Shown in pieces: positions 18,295 to 27,255 of a stretch of DNA of 64,000 nt. The notes beneath the pieces are model-generated. The model was not told the DNA's origin. It made no database searches and saw nothing but the letters and a program-made list of their open reading frames with translations. The position numbers and the translations under genes were made by a program. The stretch is taken from the NCBI GenBank assembly GCA_014218215.1, contig CP043652.1:2852001-2916000 (forward strand), read 5' to 3'. The stretch comes from Geodermatophilaceae bacterium NBWT11. Lineage in GTDB: Bacteria > Actinomycetota > Actinomycetes > Mycobacteriales > Geodermatophilaceae. How positions within the stretch are numbered: the stretch's first letter is position 1; each line of letters opens with the position of its first letter.

Positions 18295-19980
18295 TCAGTC
18301 GGTGGACTCGTCGACCCAGTCGGGACCGTTGACCTCGCCGCGGCCGGCGAGGTCCGCGGCGTCGACGATCGTGTACGCGTAGCCCTGCTCGGCGAGGAAG
18401 CGCTGGCGGTGCGCGGAGTACTCGCTGTCCAGGGTGTCCCGGCTGACCACGGTGTAGAAGTGCGCCGTCCGGCCGTCGGCCTTGGGGCGCAGCACCCGGC
18501 CCAGCCGCTGGGCCTCCTCCTGGCGCGAGCCGAAGGTCCCCGACACCTGCACGGCGACGGCTGCCTCGGGCAGGTCGATGGAGAAGTTCGCGACCTTGGA
18601 GACGACGAGGGTCTTGATCTCACCCGTGCGGAACGCCGCGAACAGCCGCTCCCGCTCCTTGTTGGTCGTCGAGCCCTGGATCACCGGGGCGTCCAGGGCG
18701 ACACCGAGCTCCTCGAGCTGCTCGAGGTAGGCGCCGATGACCAGCTTCTGCTCGTCGGGGTGCCGCTCCAGGATCCGCCGGATGACCGGCATCTTGGACT
18801 GCGCGGTCGCCGCGATCTTGTACCGCTCCTCGGGCTCGGCGACCGCGTAGGTCATCCGCTCCTCGTCGTCGAGGGAGACCCGCACCTCGATGCACTCGGC
18901 AGGGGCGATGTAGCCCTGGGCCTCGATGTCGCGCCACGGGGCGTCGTACCGCTTGGGCCCGATGAGGGAGAACACGTCGTCCTCCCGGCCGTCCTCGCGC
19001 ACCAGCGTGGCGGTGAGGCCGAGCCGACGGCGGGACTGCAGGTCGGCGGTCAGCCGGAAGATCGGCGCGGGGAGCAGGTGCACCTCGTCGTAGACGATCA
19101 GGCCCCAGTCCTGGGCGTCGAAGAGGTCCAGGTGCCGGTACTCGCCCTTCCGGCGGGTGGTGATCACCTGGTAGGTCGCGATGGTGACGGGGCGGATCTC
19201 CTTGCGCTCCCCGGAGTACTCGCCGATCTCGTCCTCGGTCAGCGAGGTGCGGGCGATGAGCTCGCGCTTCCACTGCCGCCCGGCGACCGTGTTGGTCACC
19301 AGGATCAGCGTGGTGGCCTTCGCCTCGGCCATGGCCGCGGCGCCGACCAGGGTCTTCCCGGCCCCACAGGGCAGGACGACGACGCCGGAACCGCCGGCCC
19401 AGAACCCGTCGACGGCCTCCTGCTGGTAGTCGCGCAGGTGCCAGTCGGCCTGGTCGAGCTCGATCGGGTGCGCCTGCCCGTCGACGTAGCCAGCGAGGTC
19501 CTCGGCCGGCCAGCCGATCTTGAGCAGCGCCTGCTTGAGCCGGCCGCGCTCGGAGGGGTTCACCACGAAGGTGTCCTCGTCGATGCGGGAGGACAGCATC
19601 GGGGCGACCTTCTTGCTGCGCGAGACCTCGGTGAGCACCGCGCGGTCGGTCGTGGTGAGGACCAGGCCGTGCACCGGGTTCGTGGACAGCGTGAGCCGGC
19701 CGTAGCGGTCCATCGTGTCGGCGACGTCGACCAGCAGCGCGTGCGGCACCGGGTAGCGGCTGAACCGCACCAGGGCGTCGACGACCTGCTCGGCGTCGTG
19801 CCCGGCGGCGCGCGCGTTCCACAGCGCCAGCGGGGTCACCCGGTAGGTGTGCACGTGCTCGGGGGAGCGCTCCAGCTCCGCGAACGGGGCGATCGCGGCC
19901 CGGCACTCCTTGGACCGGGGGTGGTCGACCTCCAGCAGCAGGGTCTTGTCGGACTGGACGATCAGGGGTCCGTCGGTCAC
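18295..19980 (-). CDS. XPB-type DNA repair helicase
   Basis: A 561-residue SF2 helicase of the XPB/Rad25 (ERCC3) family; in actinobacteria the homologue (Rv0861c) has 3'-5' DNA unwinding activity. The N-terminal third is the Helicase_C_3-like damage-recognition region (LIVQSDKTLLLEVDHPRSKECR... TYRVTPLALWNARAAG). The motor has LRDYQQEAVDGFW (Q), VVLPCGAGKTLVG (I), LIVYDEVHLL (II, DEVH), GLTATLVRED (III), VSKVANFSIDLPEAAVAVQVSGTFGSRQEEAQRLGRVLRP (V-VI). The RED motif appears as VREDGRED. GTG 19980 has a GAAGGA site 8 bases before it and a TACCGT box at 20011-20016. Its usual partner gene is at 21402 with a CFA synthase between. Confidence 0.93.
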   Translation of the reverse strand: MTDGPLIVQSDKTLLLEVDHPRSKECRAAIAPFAELERSPEHVHTYRVTPLALWNARAAGHDAEQVVDALVRFSRYPVPHALLVDVADTMDRYGRLTLSTNPVHGLVLTTTDRAVLTEVSRSKKVAPMLSSRIDEDTFVVNPSERGRLKQALLKIGWPAEDLAGYVDGQAHPIELDQADWHLRDYQQEAVDGFWAGGSGVVVLPCGAGKTLVGAAAMAEAKATTLILVTNTVAGRQWKRELIARTSLTEDEIGEYSGERKEIRPVTIATYQVITTRRKGEYRHLDLFDAQDWGLIVYDEVHLLPAPIFRLTADLQSRRRLGLTATLVREDGREDDVFSLIGPKRYDAPWRDIEAQGYIAPAECIEVRVSLDDEERMTYAVAEPEERYKIAATAQSKMPVIRRILERHPDEQKLVIGAYLEQLEELGVALDAPVIQGSTTNKERERLFAAFRTGEIKTLVVSKVANFSIDLPEAAVAVQVSGTFGSRQEEAQRLGRVLRPKADGRTAHFYTVVSRDTLDSEYSAHRQRFLAEQGYAYTIVDAADLAGRGEVNGPDWVDESTD

Positions 19981-20044
19981 AGGTGTCCTTCGGTCAGGAG
20001 CAGGTCCTCCACGGTAACCACGCGCACGCCCCCGGGCTTCCGGG

Positions 20045-21328
20045 TCAGACCCAGTCGGTCCGGCGCAGCGGGGGCTGCTCGCCTCCGGGCTTGACCGCCA
20101 GCACCTGGTCCACGCCCATCGCGCCGCTCTCGAAGGCCAGCGCGCAGGCGGCCATGTAGAGCCGCCACACCCGGGCGCGGCCCTCGGTGGTGGTCGCGAC
20201 GGCGGCGTCCCAGTTCTCCTCCAGCCGCTGGACCCAGGCGCGCAGGGTGAGCGCGTAGTGCCGGCGCAACGCCTCGACGTCGACGACCTCGAGGCCACCG
20301 GCCTCCACGGCGCCGACCATCTCGCCCAGCCCCAGCAGCTCCCCGTCGGGGAAGACGTAGCGGGCGATGAAGGTGTCCTCGCTCCAGGACGCCTCGCCGG
20401 CGTTCCAGGCGATGGCGTGGTTGAGCAGCCGGCCGCCCGGGCGCAGCAGCCCCGACAGCTGGGCGACGTACTCCGGCAGCCGGGCCCGGCCCACGTGCTC
20501 GGCCATCCCGATCGAGCTGATCGCGTCGTAGGGGGCGTCCGCGGTCTCCCGGTAGTCCTGCACCCGGATCTCGATCCTGTCGGTCAGGCCGGCCTCGGCC
20601 ACCCGCTTGCGGGCCAGCGTGGCCTGCTCCTCGGAGATGGTGATGCCGACGACGGTGGCGCCGTACCGGCCGGCGGCGTGGATCGCCATCGAGCCCCAGC
20701 CGCAGCCGACGTCCAGCAACCGGGAGTCCTCGGTCAGCCCGAGCTTGCGGCAGACCAGGTCGAGCTTGGCCTCCTGCGCTGCGTCCAGGCCGACGTCGGG
20801 GGAGTCCCAGACGGCGCAGGAGTAGACCATCGAGTCGCCGAGCACGAGCTCGTAGAAGTCGTTGCCGACGTCGTAGTGGTGCGCGATCGCGGCGGCGTCG
20901 CGGCGGCGGGAGTGCCGCAGCCCGTGCCCGCCCAGGTCGGCCTCCTCGGCCGGCGGCGCGGGGTCCGGGCCGATCGCCCCGAGGCTCGCGGCGGTGCGCA
21001 CCAGGGTCAGCCGGTCGGCCAGCGTGGGCGGGCGCATCGGGCCGGTCTCGGACAGCTTGCCGACGGAGCTGAGCGCGGAGAAGGTGTCGAAGACGTCGTC
21101 CTCGATGTCGATCTCGCCGCTGACGTAGGCCCGGCCGAGGCCGAGCTGGCCCGGGGACCACAGCAGCCGGCGCAGCGCCCGGCGGTCGCGGACGGCCAGC
21201 ACCGGTGCGTCGGGCGGGCCGGCGATCGAGCCGTCCCAGCCGCGCAGGCGGACGGGGAGCTCCGCGCTGCCCAGGACGGTGCCGAGCACCGTGGTGAGTC
21301 GGTCTGCGACGGTCGTGCGCTGTGCCAT
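20045..21328 (-). CDS. Cyclopropane-fatty-acyl-phospholipid synthase family methyltransferase
   Basis: A 427-residue SAM-dependent enzyme that adds a methylene or methyl group to unsaturated fatty-acid chains of membrane phospholipids. The N-terminal lipid-binding-type domain (LPVRLRGWDGSIAGPPDAPVLAVRDRRALRRLLWSPGQLGLGRAYVSGEIDIEDD) precedes AIAHHYDVGNDFYELVLGDSMVYSCA, the family signature. The SAM site is LLDVGCGWGSMAIHAAGRYGATVVGITISEEQ. ATG 21328 with GAAGGA upstream is clear. It sits between XPB and the XPB-associated gene in the same direction, where I would not expect a lipid gene. Confidence 0.92.
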   Translation of the reverse strand: MAQRTTVADRLTTVLGTVLGSAELPVRLRGWDGSIAGPPDAPVLAVRDRRALRRLLWSPGQLGLGRAYVSGEIDIEDDVFDTFSALSSVGKLSETGPMRPPTLADRLTLVRTAASLGAIGPDPAPPAEEADLGGHGLRHSRRRDAAAIAHHYDVGNDFYELVLGDSMVYSCAVWDSPDVGLDAAQEAKLDLVCRKLGLTEDSRLLDVGCGWGSMAIHAAGRYGATVVGITISEEQATLARKRVAEAGLTDRIEIRVQDYRETADAPYDAISSIGMAEHVGRARLPEYVAQLSGLLRPGGRLLNHAIAWNAGEASWSEDTFIARYVFPDGELLGLGEMVGAVEAGGLEVVDVEALRRHYALTLRAWVQRLEENWDAAVATTTEGRARVWRLYMAACALAFESGAMGVDQVLAVKPGGEQPPLRRTDWV

Positions 21329-21401
21329 GCCGGTGTCCTTCGTCCTGACGCCCTGCTGGTTGCAGGGACCAACGACCTCGACAAGGCGTCCGGGGGTCAG
21401 C

Positions 21402-23663
21402 TCATTCCGGCCCGTCGGCGAGCGTGACCGAGGTGATCCGGTGCACCGCGAACGTCCGGCTCTCCCCGCGGCCCTCGTCCCAGCCCTGCAGGAACCCCCC
21501 GACCAGCGACGCCGGGCGGACCAGCCGCTGGCTGCCGGTGCCCTGCGCGTCGACGTAGCCCAGCTGCACCGACAGCTGCTCGCGGACCGCCCGGGACAGC
21601 AGCTCGAGCGTGCCCGCCGTCGTCACGCCCGGGACCTGCCTCGCCGGGTCGGTGCGCCGGGCGGCCAGTGCGGCGTCGCCGGCCCGGATCTCCCGCACGG
21701 TGGCCTCGACGTCCCCCGGTGCCAGCGGCCGCGGGCCGGTCGGACCGGCGGTGCTGCCCGGTCGTCGTCCAGCGGCCCGGGGCTTGGCGGGCGGCCGGGT
21801 GAGGACGGCGCCCCCGGCGGACTCCCCGGCCGGGGCGTAGCCGCAGGACCGCAGCACCGAGAGCACCTCGTCGGCCGCCAGCCCGCTGACCAGCACGCCC
21901 GGGGCCAGCCGGCGCAGCTCGGCTCCGGCGGTGCGCCGGTCGGACAGCACCTGGGACAGCAGGCCGTGGTCGTCGCTGCGCACGTAGGACTCGATCGCCC
22001 CGACCCTGAGCCGGCCGTGCTGGCGGGCGACGTCGTCGACCAGGAAGTCCAGCGCCTGCGGCACCGGGGTGCGGGAGGCGCGGGCGAAGAAGTCGTGCAG
22101 CTCGGCCGCGGACCACCCGCCGTCCAGGGCGCGCCGGATGCTGGCGTCGCTGACCCGGAAGACCGTGGCCCCGCCGGAGGACTCCACGTCGGCGACCGCG
22201 CCGAGGGTCTGGGCGAGCTCGGCGACCAGGGGGCCGGGGGCGACCAGGGACAGGTCGGGCTGGGCCAGCACGTGGTCCACCGGGTCGGGCAGCAGGCCGC
22301 GCATGCCGTCGCTGGCGCCGTCCTCGCCGTCGGCCAGCACGCCCCGTCCCCCGCGGGACAGCACCCCGCCGACCACGATGCCCAGCCGGCCGGCCTCGGC
22401 GAGCAGCGCGGGCACCGGGGCGAGCCGGTCGGCCCGCCGGGGGGTGCGCCAGCGCAGCACCGACACCAGGTCGTCGGGGGCCAGGCCCCGGCCGGGTGGG
22501 TGCTCGGCGAGGGCGACGAGCGCCGAGCGGCGGATCGCCGGGGCGGTCTGCCGGACGACGTCGGGGGACAGCACGTTCACCGCCTTGCCGGCGAGGTCCC
22601 GCTGCCCGACCAGGGCGATGAGCCGGGTGGAGTCCAGCCAGCCCGCGGCGAGCACCGACCAGCGGTCGGGCAGGTCGAGCTCGCGCCAGGTGTCGTAGGC
22701 CCGGGTGGGCAGCCACTCGTCGCGCTGGGCGCCGCCGACGTCCAGCAGCCCGGCGGCGTGCGCGAGCTCCACGTAGAAGGCGGCCTCGGGCTCGCCCACG
22801 CCCAGCAGCTTGGCCAGCCGCTTGTGGTCGCGCACGCTCATCCCGCCGCTGCGCAGCAGCCCGGCCGGCTCCTCCTCCAGGGCGACCAGCAGCTCGCCGA
22901 CCCGGCCGATGACCTCCATCGCGGCACCGGCGGACTGCCGGTCGACCACGGCGGGGTCGCGCTGGACCTCGGTGACGTCCGGGCGCACCCGGGCCGGGCC
23001 GAAGGGCCGGTCCCCGCGCAGTGCGAGGCCGATCTCCCGGGGCAGCTCGACGTTGACCGCGTCCACCCGGGCGAGCAGGCCGCGGCGCAGCAGCCGGCGG
23101 GCGGGGGAGTCGGTGGCCGGTCCGCGGTCGTCGGGCAGGTGGCCCACGGGACGGTCCCCGGCAAGGCGCTCGAGCACCGCCCGCTCGTCGTCGTCGAGCT
23201 CGGCGAGCACCTCGGCGACGTCGGCGGGGGGCGGGACCCGCAGGTCGGCTCCCCGTCGTCCCAGGCCCGCGGGGTGCCGGACGGCGCGGCGCACCGGCTC
23301 GGGGGCGTGCAGGTCGTCGTCGCCCCAGAGCAGGGCCCGGGTGGTGAGGGTCGCCAGCGCCGCCTCGACGGTGGCGGCCGGGACGTCGGGGAGCGCAGCG
23401 GCGATGTCGGCGCGGGCCACCCCGTCGGTGGCGGCCAGCAGCACGACGTCGAGCACCTGCAGGGTCGAGGCGTCCAGGTCGTCCAGCGCCCGGTCGACCG
23501 ACACCGGGACGGCGAGCCGGGTGGCCAGGCCCACCACGTCGGCCGGCGCCGGGCGGGCCACGTCGGGCCGGACGGCGAGGAGCGCGCCCAGCTGCTCGTC
23601 GGAGCGGGTGCGCAGCCAGGCGGCGAGCGTGGCCGGTCGGGCTGACTCCTCGGTGCTGGGCAT
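21402..23663 (-). CDS. Helicase-associated domain protein (XPB partner)
   Basis: A 753-residue protein with no helicase motifs of its own. It contains a Helicase_C_3/XPB-N-like domain in the middle (VDHVLAQPDLSLVAPGPLVAELAQTLGAVADVESSGGATVFRVSDASIRRALDGGWSAAEL) and a WYL-like C-terminus (LSVQLGYVDAQGTGSQRLVRPASLVGGFLQGWDEGRGESRTFAVHRITSV). The N-terminal half has winged-helix-like segments. In mycobacteria the homologue (Rv0862c) is beside XPB, so a joint DNA-repair or nucleoid role is inferred. ATG 23663 is preceded by a TAGCGT box, and leaderless expression fits. Confidence 0.8.
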   Translation of the reverse strand: MPSTEESARPATLAAWLRTRSDEQLGALLAVRPDVARPAPADVVGLATRLAVPVSVDRALDDLDASTLQVLDVVLLAATDGVARADIAAALPDVPAATVEAALATLTTRALLWGDDDLHAPEPVRRAVRHPAGLGRRGADLRVPPPADVAEVLAELDDDERAVLERLAGDRPVGHLPDDRGPATDSPARRLLRRGLLARVDAVNVELPREIGLALRGDRPFGPARVRPDVTEVQRDPAVVDRQSAGAAMEVIGRVGELLVALEEEPAGLLRSGGMSVRDHKRLAKLLGVGEPEAAFYVELAHAAGLLDVGGAQRDEWLPTRAYDTWRELDLPDRWSVLAAGWLDSTRLIALVGQRDLAGKAVNVLSPDVVRQTAPAIRRSALVALAEHPPGRGLAPDDLVSVLRWRTPRRADRLAPVPALLAEAGRLGIVVGGVLSRGGRGVLADGEDGASDGMRGLLPDPVDHVLAQPDLSLVAPGPLVAELAQTLGAVADVESSGGATVFRVSDASIRRALDGGWSAAELHDFFARASRTPVPQALDFLVDDVARQHGRLRVGAIESYVRSDDHGLLSQVLSDRRTAGAELRRLAPGVLVSGLAADEVLSVLRSCGYAPAGESAGGAVLTRPPAKPRAAGRRPGSTAGPTGPRPLAPGDVEATVREIRAGDAALAARRTDPARQVPGVTTAGTLELLSRAVREQLSVQLGYVDAQGTGSQRLVRPASLVGGFLQGWDEGRGESRTFAVHRITSVTLADGPE

Positions 23664-23670
23664 CGGGACG

Positions 23671-23676
23671 ACGCTA
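23671..23676 (-). promoter_or_regulatory. -10 box, leaderless promoter of the XPB-partner gene
   Basis: TAGCGT on the minus strand, 7 bases before ATG 23663. Confidence 0.5.
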
Positions 23677-23707
23677 CGTGCCGGTCGGGGTGGCAGCATC
23701 GTCGAGC

Positions 23708-24205
23708 GTGCCGAGTGCCCTGGACCACCCGCAGACCCGCACCGACCTGGCCGCGACCCGGGCCGGCGCGCTGCGCTGGATCGGCGGCGGCGCGGTCGCC
23801 CTGGTGCTGGCCGTGCTGCTGGGCATCGCGACCACCCGGGTGACCGAGGACGGCGGGCAGCGCGTCCCGTTCGCCGGTCTGCTCGTCGTCGCGCTGGTGC
23901 TGCTGGGGGTGGCCGGTCTGGTCGCCGGGGTCGGCTCGTGGCTGCGGGTGCGGGCCTGGACCCGGGCGCTGGGCGAGACCGGGTGGCGCACCGGCCGGCT
24001 GCGGATCGCCGGGCCCGCGCTGATGCGGATCAGCCCCGACGACAGCGCCGAGGACGTCGACCTGCGGCTGCTGTCCACCGCGACCTGGCGCACCCGGGCC
24101 GTGCAGCGCCTGGACGGCGGAGAGGTCCGCTTCGCCCCGGTCTCCCCGGGCCGCTGGGTGCTCACCGCCGACGGCACGGGCACCCTCTACGGGGCGAAGT
24201 CGTGA
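23708..24205 (+). CDS. Two-helix membrane protein, function unknown
   Basis: A 165-residue protein from GTG 23708. Two transmembrane helices (WIGGGAVALVLAVLLGIATT and FAGLLVVALVLLGVAGLVAGVGSWL) are followed by a soluble C-terminal part of about 90 residues (VRAWTRALGETGWRTGRLRIAGPALMRISPDDSAEDVDLRLLSTATWRTRAVQRLDGGEVRFAPV). The topology resembles small actinobacterial membrane proteins with a cytoplasmic tail, but I know no family name. Its stop overlaps the next start as GTGA (24202-24205), so the two genes form a coupled pair, divergent from the XPB partner gene with 44 bases between starts. Confidence 0.65.
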   Translation: MPSALDHPQTRTDLAATRAGALRWIGGGAVALVLAVLLGIATTRVTEDGGQRVPFAGLLVVALVLLGVAGLVAGVGSWLRVRAWTRALGETGWRTGRLRIAGPALMRISPDDSAEDVDLRLLSTATWRTRAVQRLDGGEVRFAPVSPGRWVLTADGTGTLYGAKS

Positions 24206-24624
24206 GCTGGTTCCGGCGCGGCCCCCGCCCGCCGCTGGAGCTGCCCGAGCTGTCCCCGCCGTGGCAGACCTGGGCCGCCCGGCTGCGCGACGCCCTCGTC
24301 GTCGTGGAGACGCACGGCTCCGACGCCTGGCTGGTGTTCTCCGCCGACCCGCACGTGGGGGTCGCCCGGCTCGGCGACGGGTTCGCCGTGTCCTCGGGGA
24401 AGGTGACCGTGCCCCCGGAGCACCTGCGGTTCTTCCCGCCGTCCGCCGGTGCCTGGCAGTCCCCGCACGACCTGACCACCGCCGAGGCCGCGCACGCCTG
24501 CGCCGCGCTGCTCTCCTACGTGCTGCCCGACCCCTCGGGGGTGGCCGTGGCCTTCGAGACCACCGACGCACCGCTGGACCCGGCCACCGCCGACGCCGTC
24601 CGCCGCTCCCTCACCGCCCGCTGA
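24202..24624 (+). CDS. Hypothetical soluble protein, coupled to 23708-24205
   Basis: A 140-residue protein starting SWFRRGPRPPLELPELSPPWQTWAARLRDALVVVETHGSDAWLVFSADPHVGVARLGDGFAVSSGKVTVPPEHLRF. No transmembrane helix or known motif is visible. GTG 24202 overlaps the previous stop, so expression depends on the membrane protein gene. The product probably works with that protein; no function can be named. A long hairpin follows 31 bases after its stop. Confidence 0.6.
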   Translation: MSWFRRGPRPPLELPELSPPWQTWAARLRDALVVVETHGSDAWLVFSADPHVGVARLGDGFAVSSGKVTVPPEHLRFFPPSAGAWQSPHDLTTAEAAHACAALLSYVLPDPSGVAVAFETTDAPLDPATADAVRRSLTAR

Positions 24625-24655
24625 CCCCCTCCCGGGCGTCGATCAGCTCCGACGA

Positions 24656-24705
24656 CCTGCGTGCGTCCTCCTCCACCGACGTCGGTGGCTGAGGACGCAC
24701 GCAGG
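24656..24705. terminator. Long hairpin between convergent genes
   Basis: CCTGCGTGCGTCCTC (24656-24670) pairs perfectly with 24691-24705; inside it is a second palindrome CCACCGAC/GTCGGTGG (24673-24688). It separates the unknown + gene from the RibD-like minus gene and probably terminates both. Confidence 0.7.
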
Positions 24706-24719
24706 TGGCTGAGGACCGG

Positions 24720-25262
24720 TCAGCGGCGCACCCGGAAGCGCAGCATCGTCACCGGGCCCGACGTCTGGACCTCGACGGGCTCCAGGTCGACCCGGCCCAG
24801 CGCCGAGGTGGAGAACCGGACGCCGTCTCCCAGCAGGACCGGCAGCACGTAGACGAGCACCTCGTCGACCAGCCCCTGCTGCAGGCACTGGCTGGCCAGG
24901 TCGGCGCCCAGGACCTCGAGGGCCTTCCCGCCGGCGGCGGCACGAGCGGTGGCGACGGCGTCCGCGAGCGCGCCGGTCAGGAAGGTGACGCCGGGGTGCC
25001 CCTCGGCGGGCGGGCGGTGGGTGAGCACGAAGACCGGGCCGCCGTCGTACTCGGTGTCCTCGGGCGCCATCGCACTGCTCACGTCGTGGGTGCGCCGCCC
25101 GATCAGCATCGCGCCGGTCCGTGCCTCCACCTCCGGGAACCGGTCCTCGTGCATGAACCGGATCGCCCAGCTCATGTCGTCGCCGGGGCCGGCGATGAAC
25201 CCGTCCACCGAGACCGACCGGTTGACCACGACCGCGCCGAGACCTGCCTGCGTTGTGCTCAC
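24720..25262 (-). CDS. Dihydrofolate reductase-fold (RibD C-terminal) protein
   Basis: A 180-residue NADPH-type oxidoreductase of the RibD C-terminal/DHFR-like family, common in actinobacteria. Signature pieces are VVVNRSVSVDGFIAGPGDDMSWAI at the start, GAMLIGRRTHDV, PVFVLTHRPP, and KALEVLGADLASQCLQQGLVDEVLVYVLPVLLGDGVRFS. It is a single domain without the deaminase half of RibD, so it is not assigned to riboflavin synthesis; the substrate is unknown. GTG 25262 gives the standard N-terminus (MSTTQAGLGAVVV); the frame remains open upstream without a domain match. Confidence 0.82.
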   Translation of the reverse strand: MSTTQAGLGAVVVNRSVSVDGFIAGPGDDMSWAIRFMHEDRFPEVEARTGAMLIGRRTHDVSSAMAPEDTEYDGGPVFVLTHRPPAEGHPGVTFLTGALADAVATARAAAGGKALEVLGADLASQCLQQGLVDEVLVYVLPVLLGDGVRFSTSALGRVDLEPVEVQTSGPVTMLRFRVRR

Positions 25263-25375
25263 GTCGAGCAGACTCCGCCCGCTCGGCGGACTCATCGGTG
25301 CCTCGGCGCGCGACGGTCGAACAGCGCGAGACCGGCTGGACTCGGTACGGTGTCCCACCGAGCAGAGGAGCTCCC

Positions 25376-25621
25376 GTGGCGTGGTTGGTCTGGTCCGTCG
25401 CAGGCGTCCTGGTGCTGGCGCTGGCGACCTCCTGGTGGTTCGACCGGGACGCCCGGCGGCGCGGCGCGAACCCCCGGTCGGCGGCCGGGATGGCGTCCTC
25501 GGCCCGGTCGCACCGCTGGGAGACCGTCCGGCGGGAGAGCCAGATGGTGCAGGGCGGCGCCACCCCGGGCACCGCGGACGCGCACGCCGCCACGTGGAAG
25601 GGCAAGCAGGAACCTCGCTGA
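25376..25621 (+). CDS. Small single-helix membrane protein
   Basis: An 81-residue protein from GTG 25376, with AGAGGAG 5 bases before the start and a TACGGT box at 25346-25351. One N-terminal transmembrane helix (WLVWSVAGVLVLALATSWWF) is followed by a positively charged cytoplasmic tail (DRDARRRGANPRS) and a polar C-terminus. No family recognised. Its stop is 1 base from the stop of the convergent MFS gene. Confidence 0.6.
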   Translation: MAWLVWSVAGVLVLALATSWWFDRDARRRGANPRSAAGMASSARSHRWETVRRESQMVQGGATPGTADAHAATWKGKQEPR

Positions 25622-25622
25622 G

Positions 25623-26852
25623 TCAGCTCTCGTCGGCGTGCGCCACGTGCCGCAGCGGCCGCCAGATGGCGACGACGAACACCGCCGACCCCACGAACGC
25701 GAACCAGAACGGCGCGGTCACCCCGTAGCGCTGGGCGAGCACCCCGCCCAGCAGCGAGCCGATGACCAGCCCACCGGTCGTGCCCACCATGTTGACGCTG
25801 CCCACCCGGCCCTGCAGGTGTCGCGGCACGGCGCGCTGCCGGATGGTGATCGAGGTCGTCCCCCAGACGAAGGCGTGCACCCCGAAGACGAAGAACACCG
25901 GCATCGCCACCCACGGGCTGCGGGTCAGCGCGAGTGCCAGGTGGGTCAGGGTCTCGATGACCAGCCCGACGCGCAGCAGGTCGCTGAGGCTCACCCGCCG
26001 GGTGATCCAGCCGTAGGCCGTCGTCCCCAGCAGGCCGCCGGCGGCGATCACGGTGGTCACCAGGCCGTAGCCGATCTCGCCGAGGTCGAGGCGTTGCGTG
26101 GCGTAGAGGACCAGCACCGCCCAGGCCGCGCCGAAGGTCAGGTTGAAGACGAAGATCGTGATCACCAGCGTCCGGACGGCGGGGTGGTGCCGCACCCAGC
26201 GGGCGCCCTCCTCGATGTCGGCGCGCAGCCGGGCGGGGCGGCCGGCATCCCGGCCCGTGGCGGGCAGCGAGATGCGCGAGACCAGCACCGCGGCCAGCGC
26301 CACCAGCACCGCGGTCGCGCCGAACGCCCAGGCCGCGCCCACGGTGAACAGCGCCGCGCCCACCGGTGGACCGGCCAGCTGGTTCATCGTGATCAGGCCG
26401 GTCTGCACCCGGGCGTTGCCGACCGCGAGGTCGTCGCGGACCACCAGCGTGGGCAGCAGGGTCGAGGTCGCGTTGTCGGCGAACACCTCGGCCGTGCCCA
26501 GCAGGAACAGCGCCCCGAGGACGGCGGCGATCGGCACCGCGGCGGTCGCCAGCGCGGCGGTCAACACGGCCAGGACGACGACCCGCACCCCGTTCACCGC
26601 GACCACCAGCAGCCGCCGGTCGACTCGGTCGGTCACCGCCCCGGCGAACAGCCCGAAGAGCATCGGCGGCAGCCACTGCACGGTCGCGGCCAGCGACACC
26701 AGGAAGGCGTCCCGGGTCAGCGCGGCGACCAGCAGCGGCCCGGCGGCCAGCGCGATCCCGTCACCGAGGTTCGACGTCCACGACGACGCCAGCAGCCAGC
26801 GGAAGCTGCGACCCAGCCGCGCCGGCGCCACGGCTTCGCTGAACGCCCCCAC
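25623..26852 (-). CDS. MFS transporter (MFS_3/EntS-like)
   Basis: A 409-residue membrane transporter with about 12 helices of the MFS_3 type (enterobactin exporter EntS and macrolide efflux relatives). Visible features: RSFRWLLASSWTSNLGDGIALAAGPLLVAALT at the start, GLFAGAVTDRVDRRLLVV (loop 2-3 motif), and RQRAVPRHLQGRVGSVNMVGTTGGLVIGSLLGG in the C-half. It probably exports a small hydrophobic compound; substrate unknown. GTG 26852 is used; a TAGGGT hexamer lies 9 bases upstream. It diverges from the DoxX gene. Confidence 0.85.
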   Translation of the reverse strand: MGAFSEAVAPARLGRSFRWLLASSWTSNLGDGIALAAGPLLVAALTRDAFLVSLAATVQWLPPMLFGLFAGAVTDRVDRRLLVVAVNGVRVVVLAVLTAALATAAVPIAAVLGALFLLGTAEVFADNATSTLLPTLVVRDDLAVGNARVQTGLITMNQLAGPPVGAALFTVGAAWAFGATAVLVALAAVLVSRISLPATGRDAGRPARLRADIEEGARWVRHHPAVRTLVITIFVFNLTFGAAWAVLVLYATQRLDLGEIGYGLVTTVIAAGGLLGTTAYGWITRRVSLSDLLRVGLVIETLTHLALALTRSPWVAMPVFFVFGVHAFVWGTTSITIRQRAVPRHLQGRVGSVNMVGTTGGLVIGSLLGGVLAQRYGVTAPFWFAFVGSAVFVVAIWRPLRHVAHADES

Positions 26853-26907
26853 GAGGAGTGGACCCTAGGCCCGTCACCCCTCCGCCCGACCTGCCCCGGG
26901 AGTCCCC

Positions 26908-27255
26908 GTGTTCATCGCCACCGTCGCCGTCAGCGTCCTGCTGTCCCTCGCCCTGCTCGCCTCCGCCGTCGGCAAGCTGACCAAGAACCCCGGCGCCACG
27001 GCGGCGGTCACCGGCGTCGGGGTGCCGGCCGAGCGGATCCCGGTGCTCGCCGCCCTGGAGATCGCCGGTGCGGCCGGCCTGCTCGTCGGTCTGGCCTGGG
27101 CTCCGCTGGGCATCGCAGCCGCGGTCGGCGTCGTCCTCTACTTCCTGGGTGCGGTCGTCGCCCACCTCCGGGTGAAGGACGGCGGGTACGGCCCGGCCGC
27201 CGGGCTGCTCGTGTTCGCGATCGTCGCGCTGGTGCTGCGCAGCCTCACCGCCTGA
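26908..27255 (+). CDS. DoxX-family membrane protein
   Basis: A 115-residue four-helix membrane protein of the DoxX family (MFIATVAVSVLLSLALLASAVGKLTKNPGATAAVTGVGVPAERIPVLAALEIAGAAGLLVGL...). The AVGKLTKNP and LEIAGAAGLLVGL blocks are the family's hallmarks. DoxX proteins are linked with quinone-coupled redox or oxidative-stress complexes, but this subgroup is uncharacterised. GTG 26908 follows CGGGAG at the usual distance. It is a single gene; the 173 bases after it (27256-27428) contain imperfect GC-rich inverted repeats only. Confidence 0.8.
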   Translation: MFIATVAVSVLLSLALLASAVGKLTKNPGATAAVTGVGVPAERIPVLAALEIAGAAGLLVGLAWAPLGIAAAVGVVLYFLGAVVAHLRVKDGGYGPAAGLLVFAIVALVLRSLTA

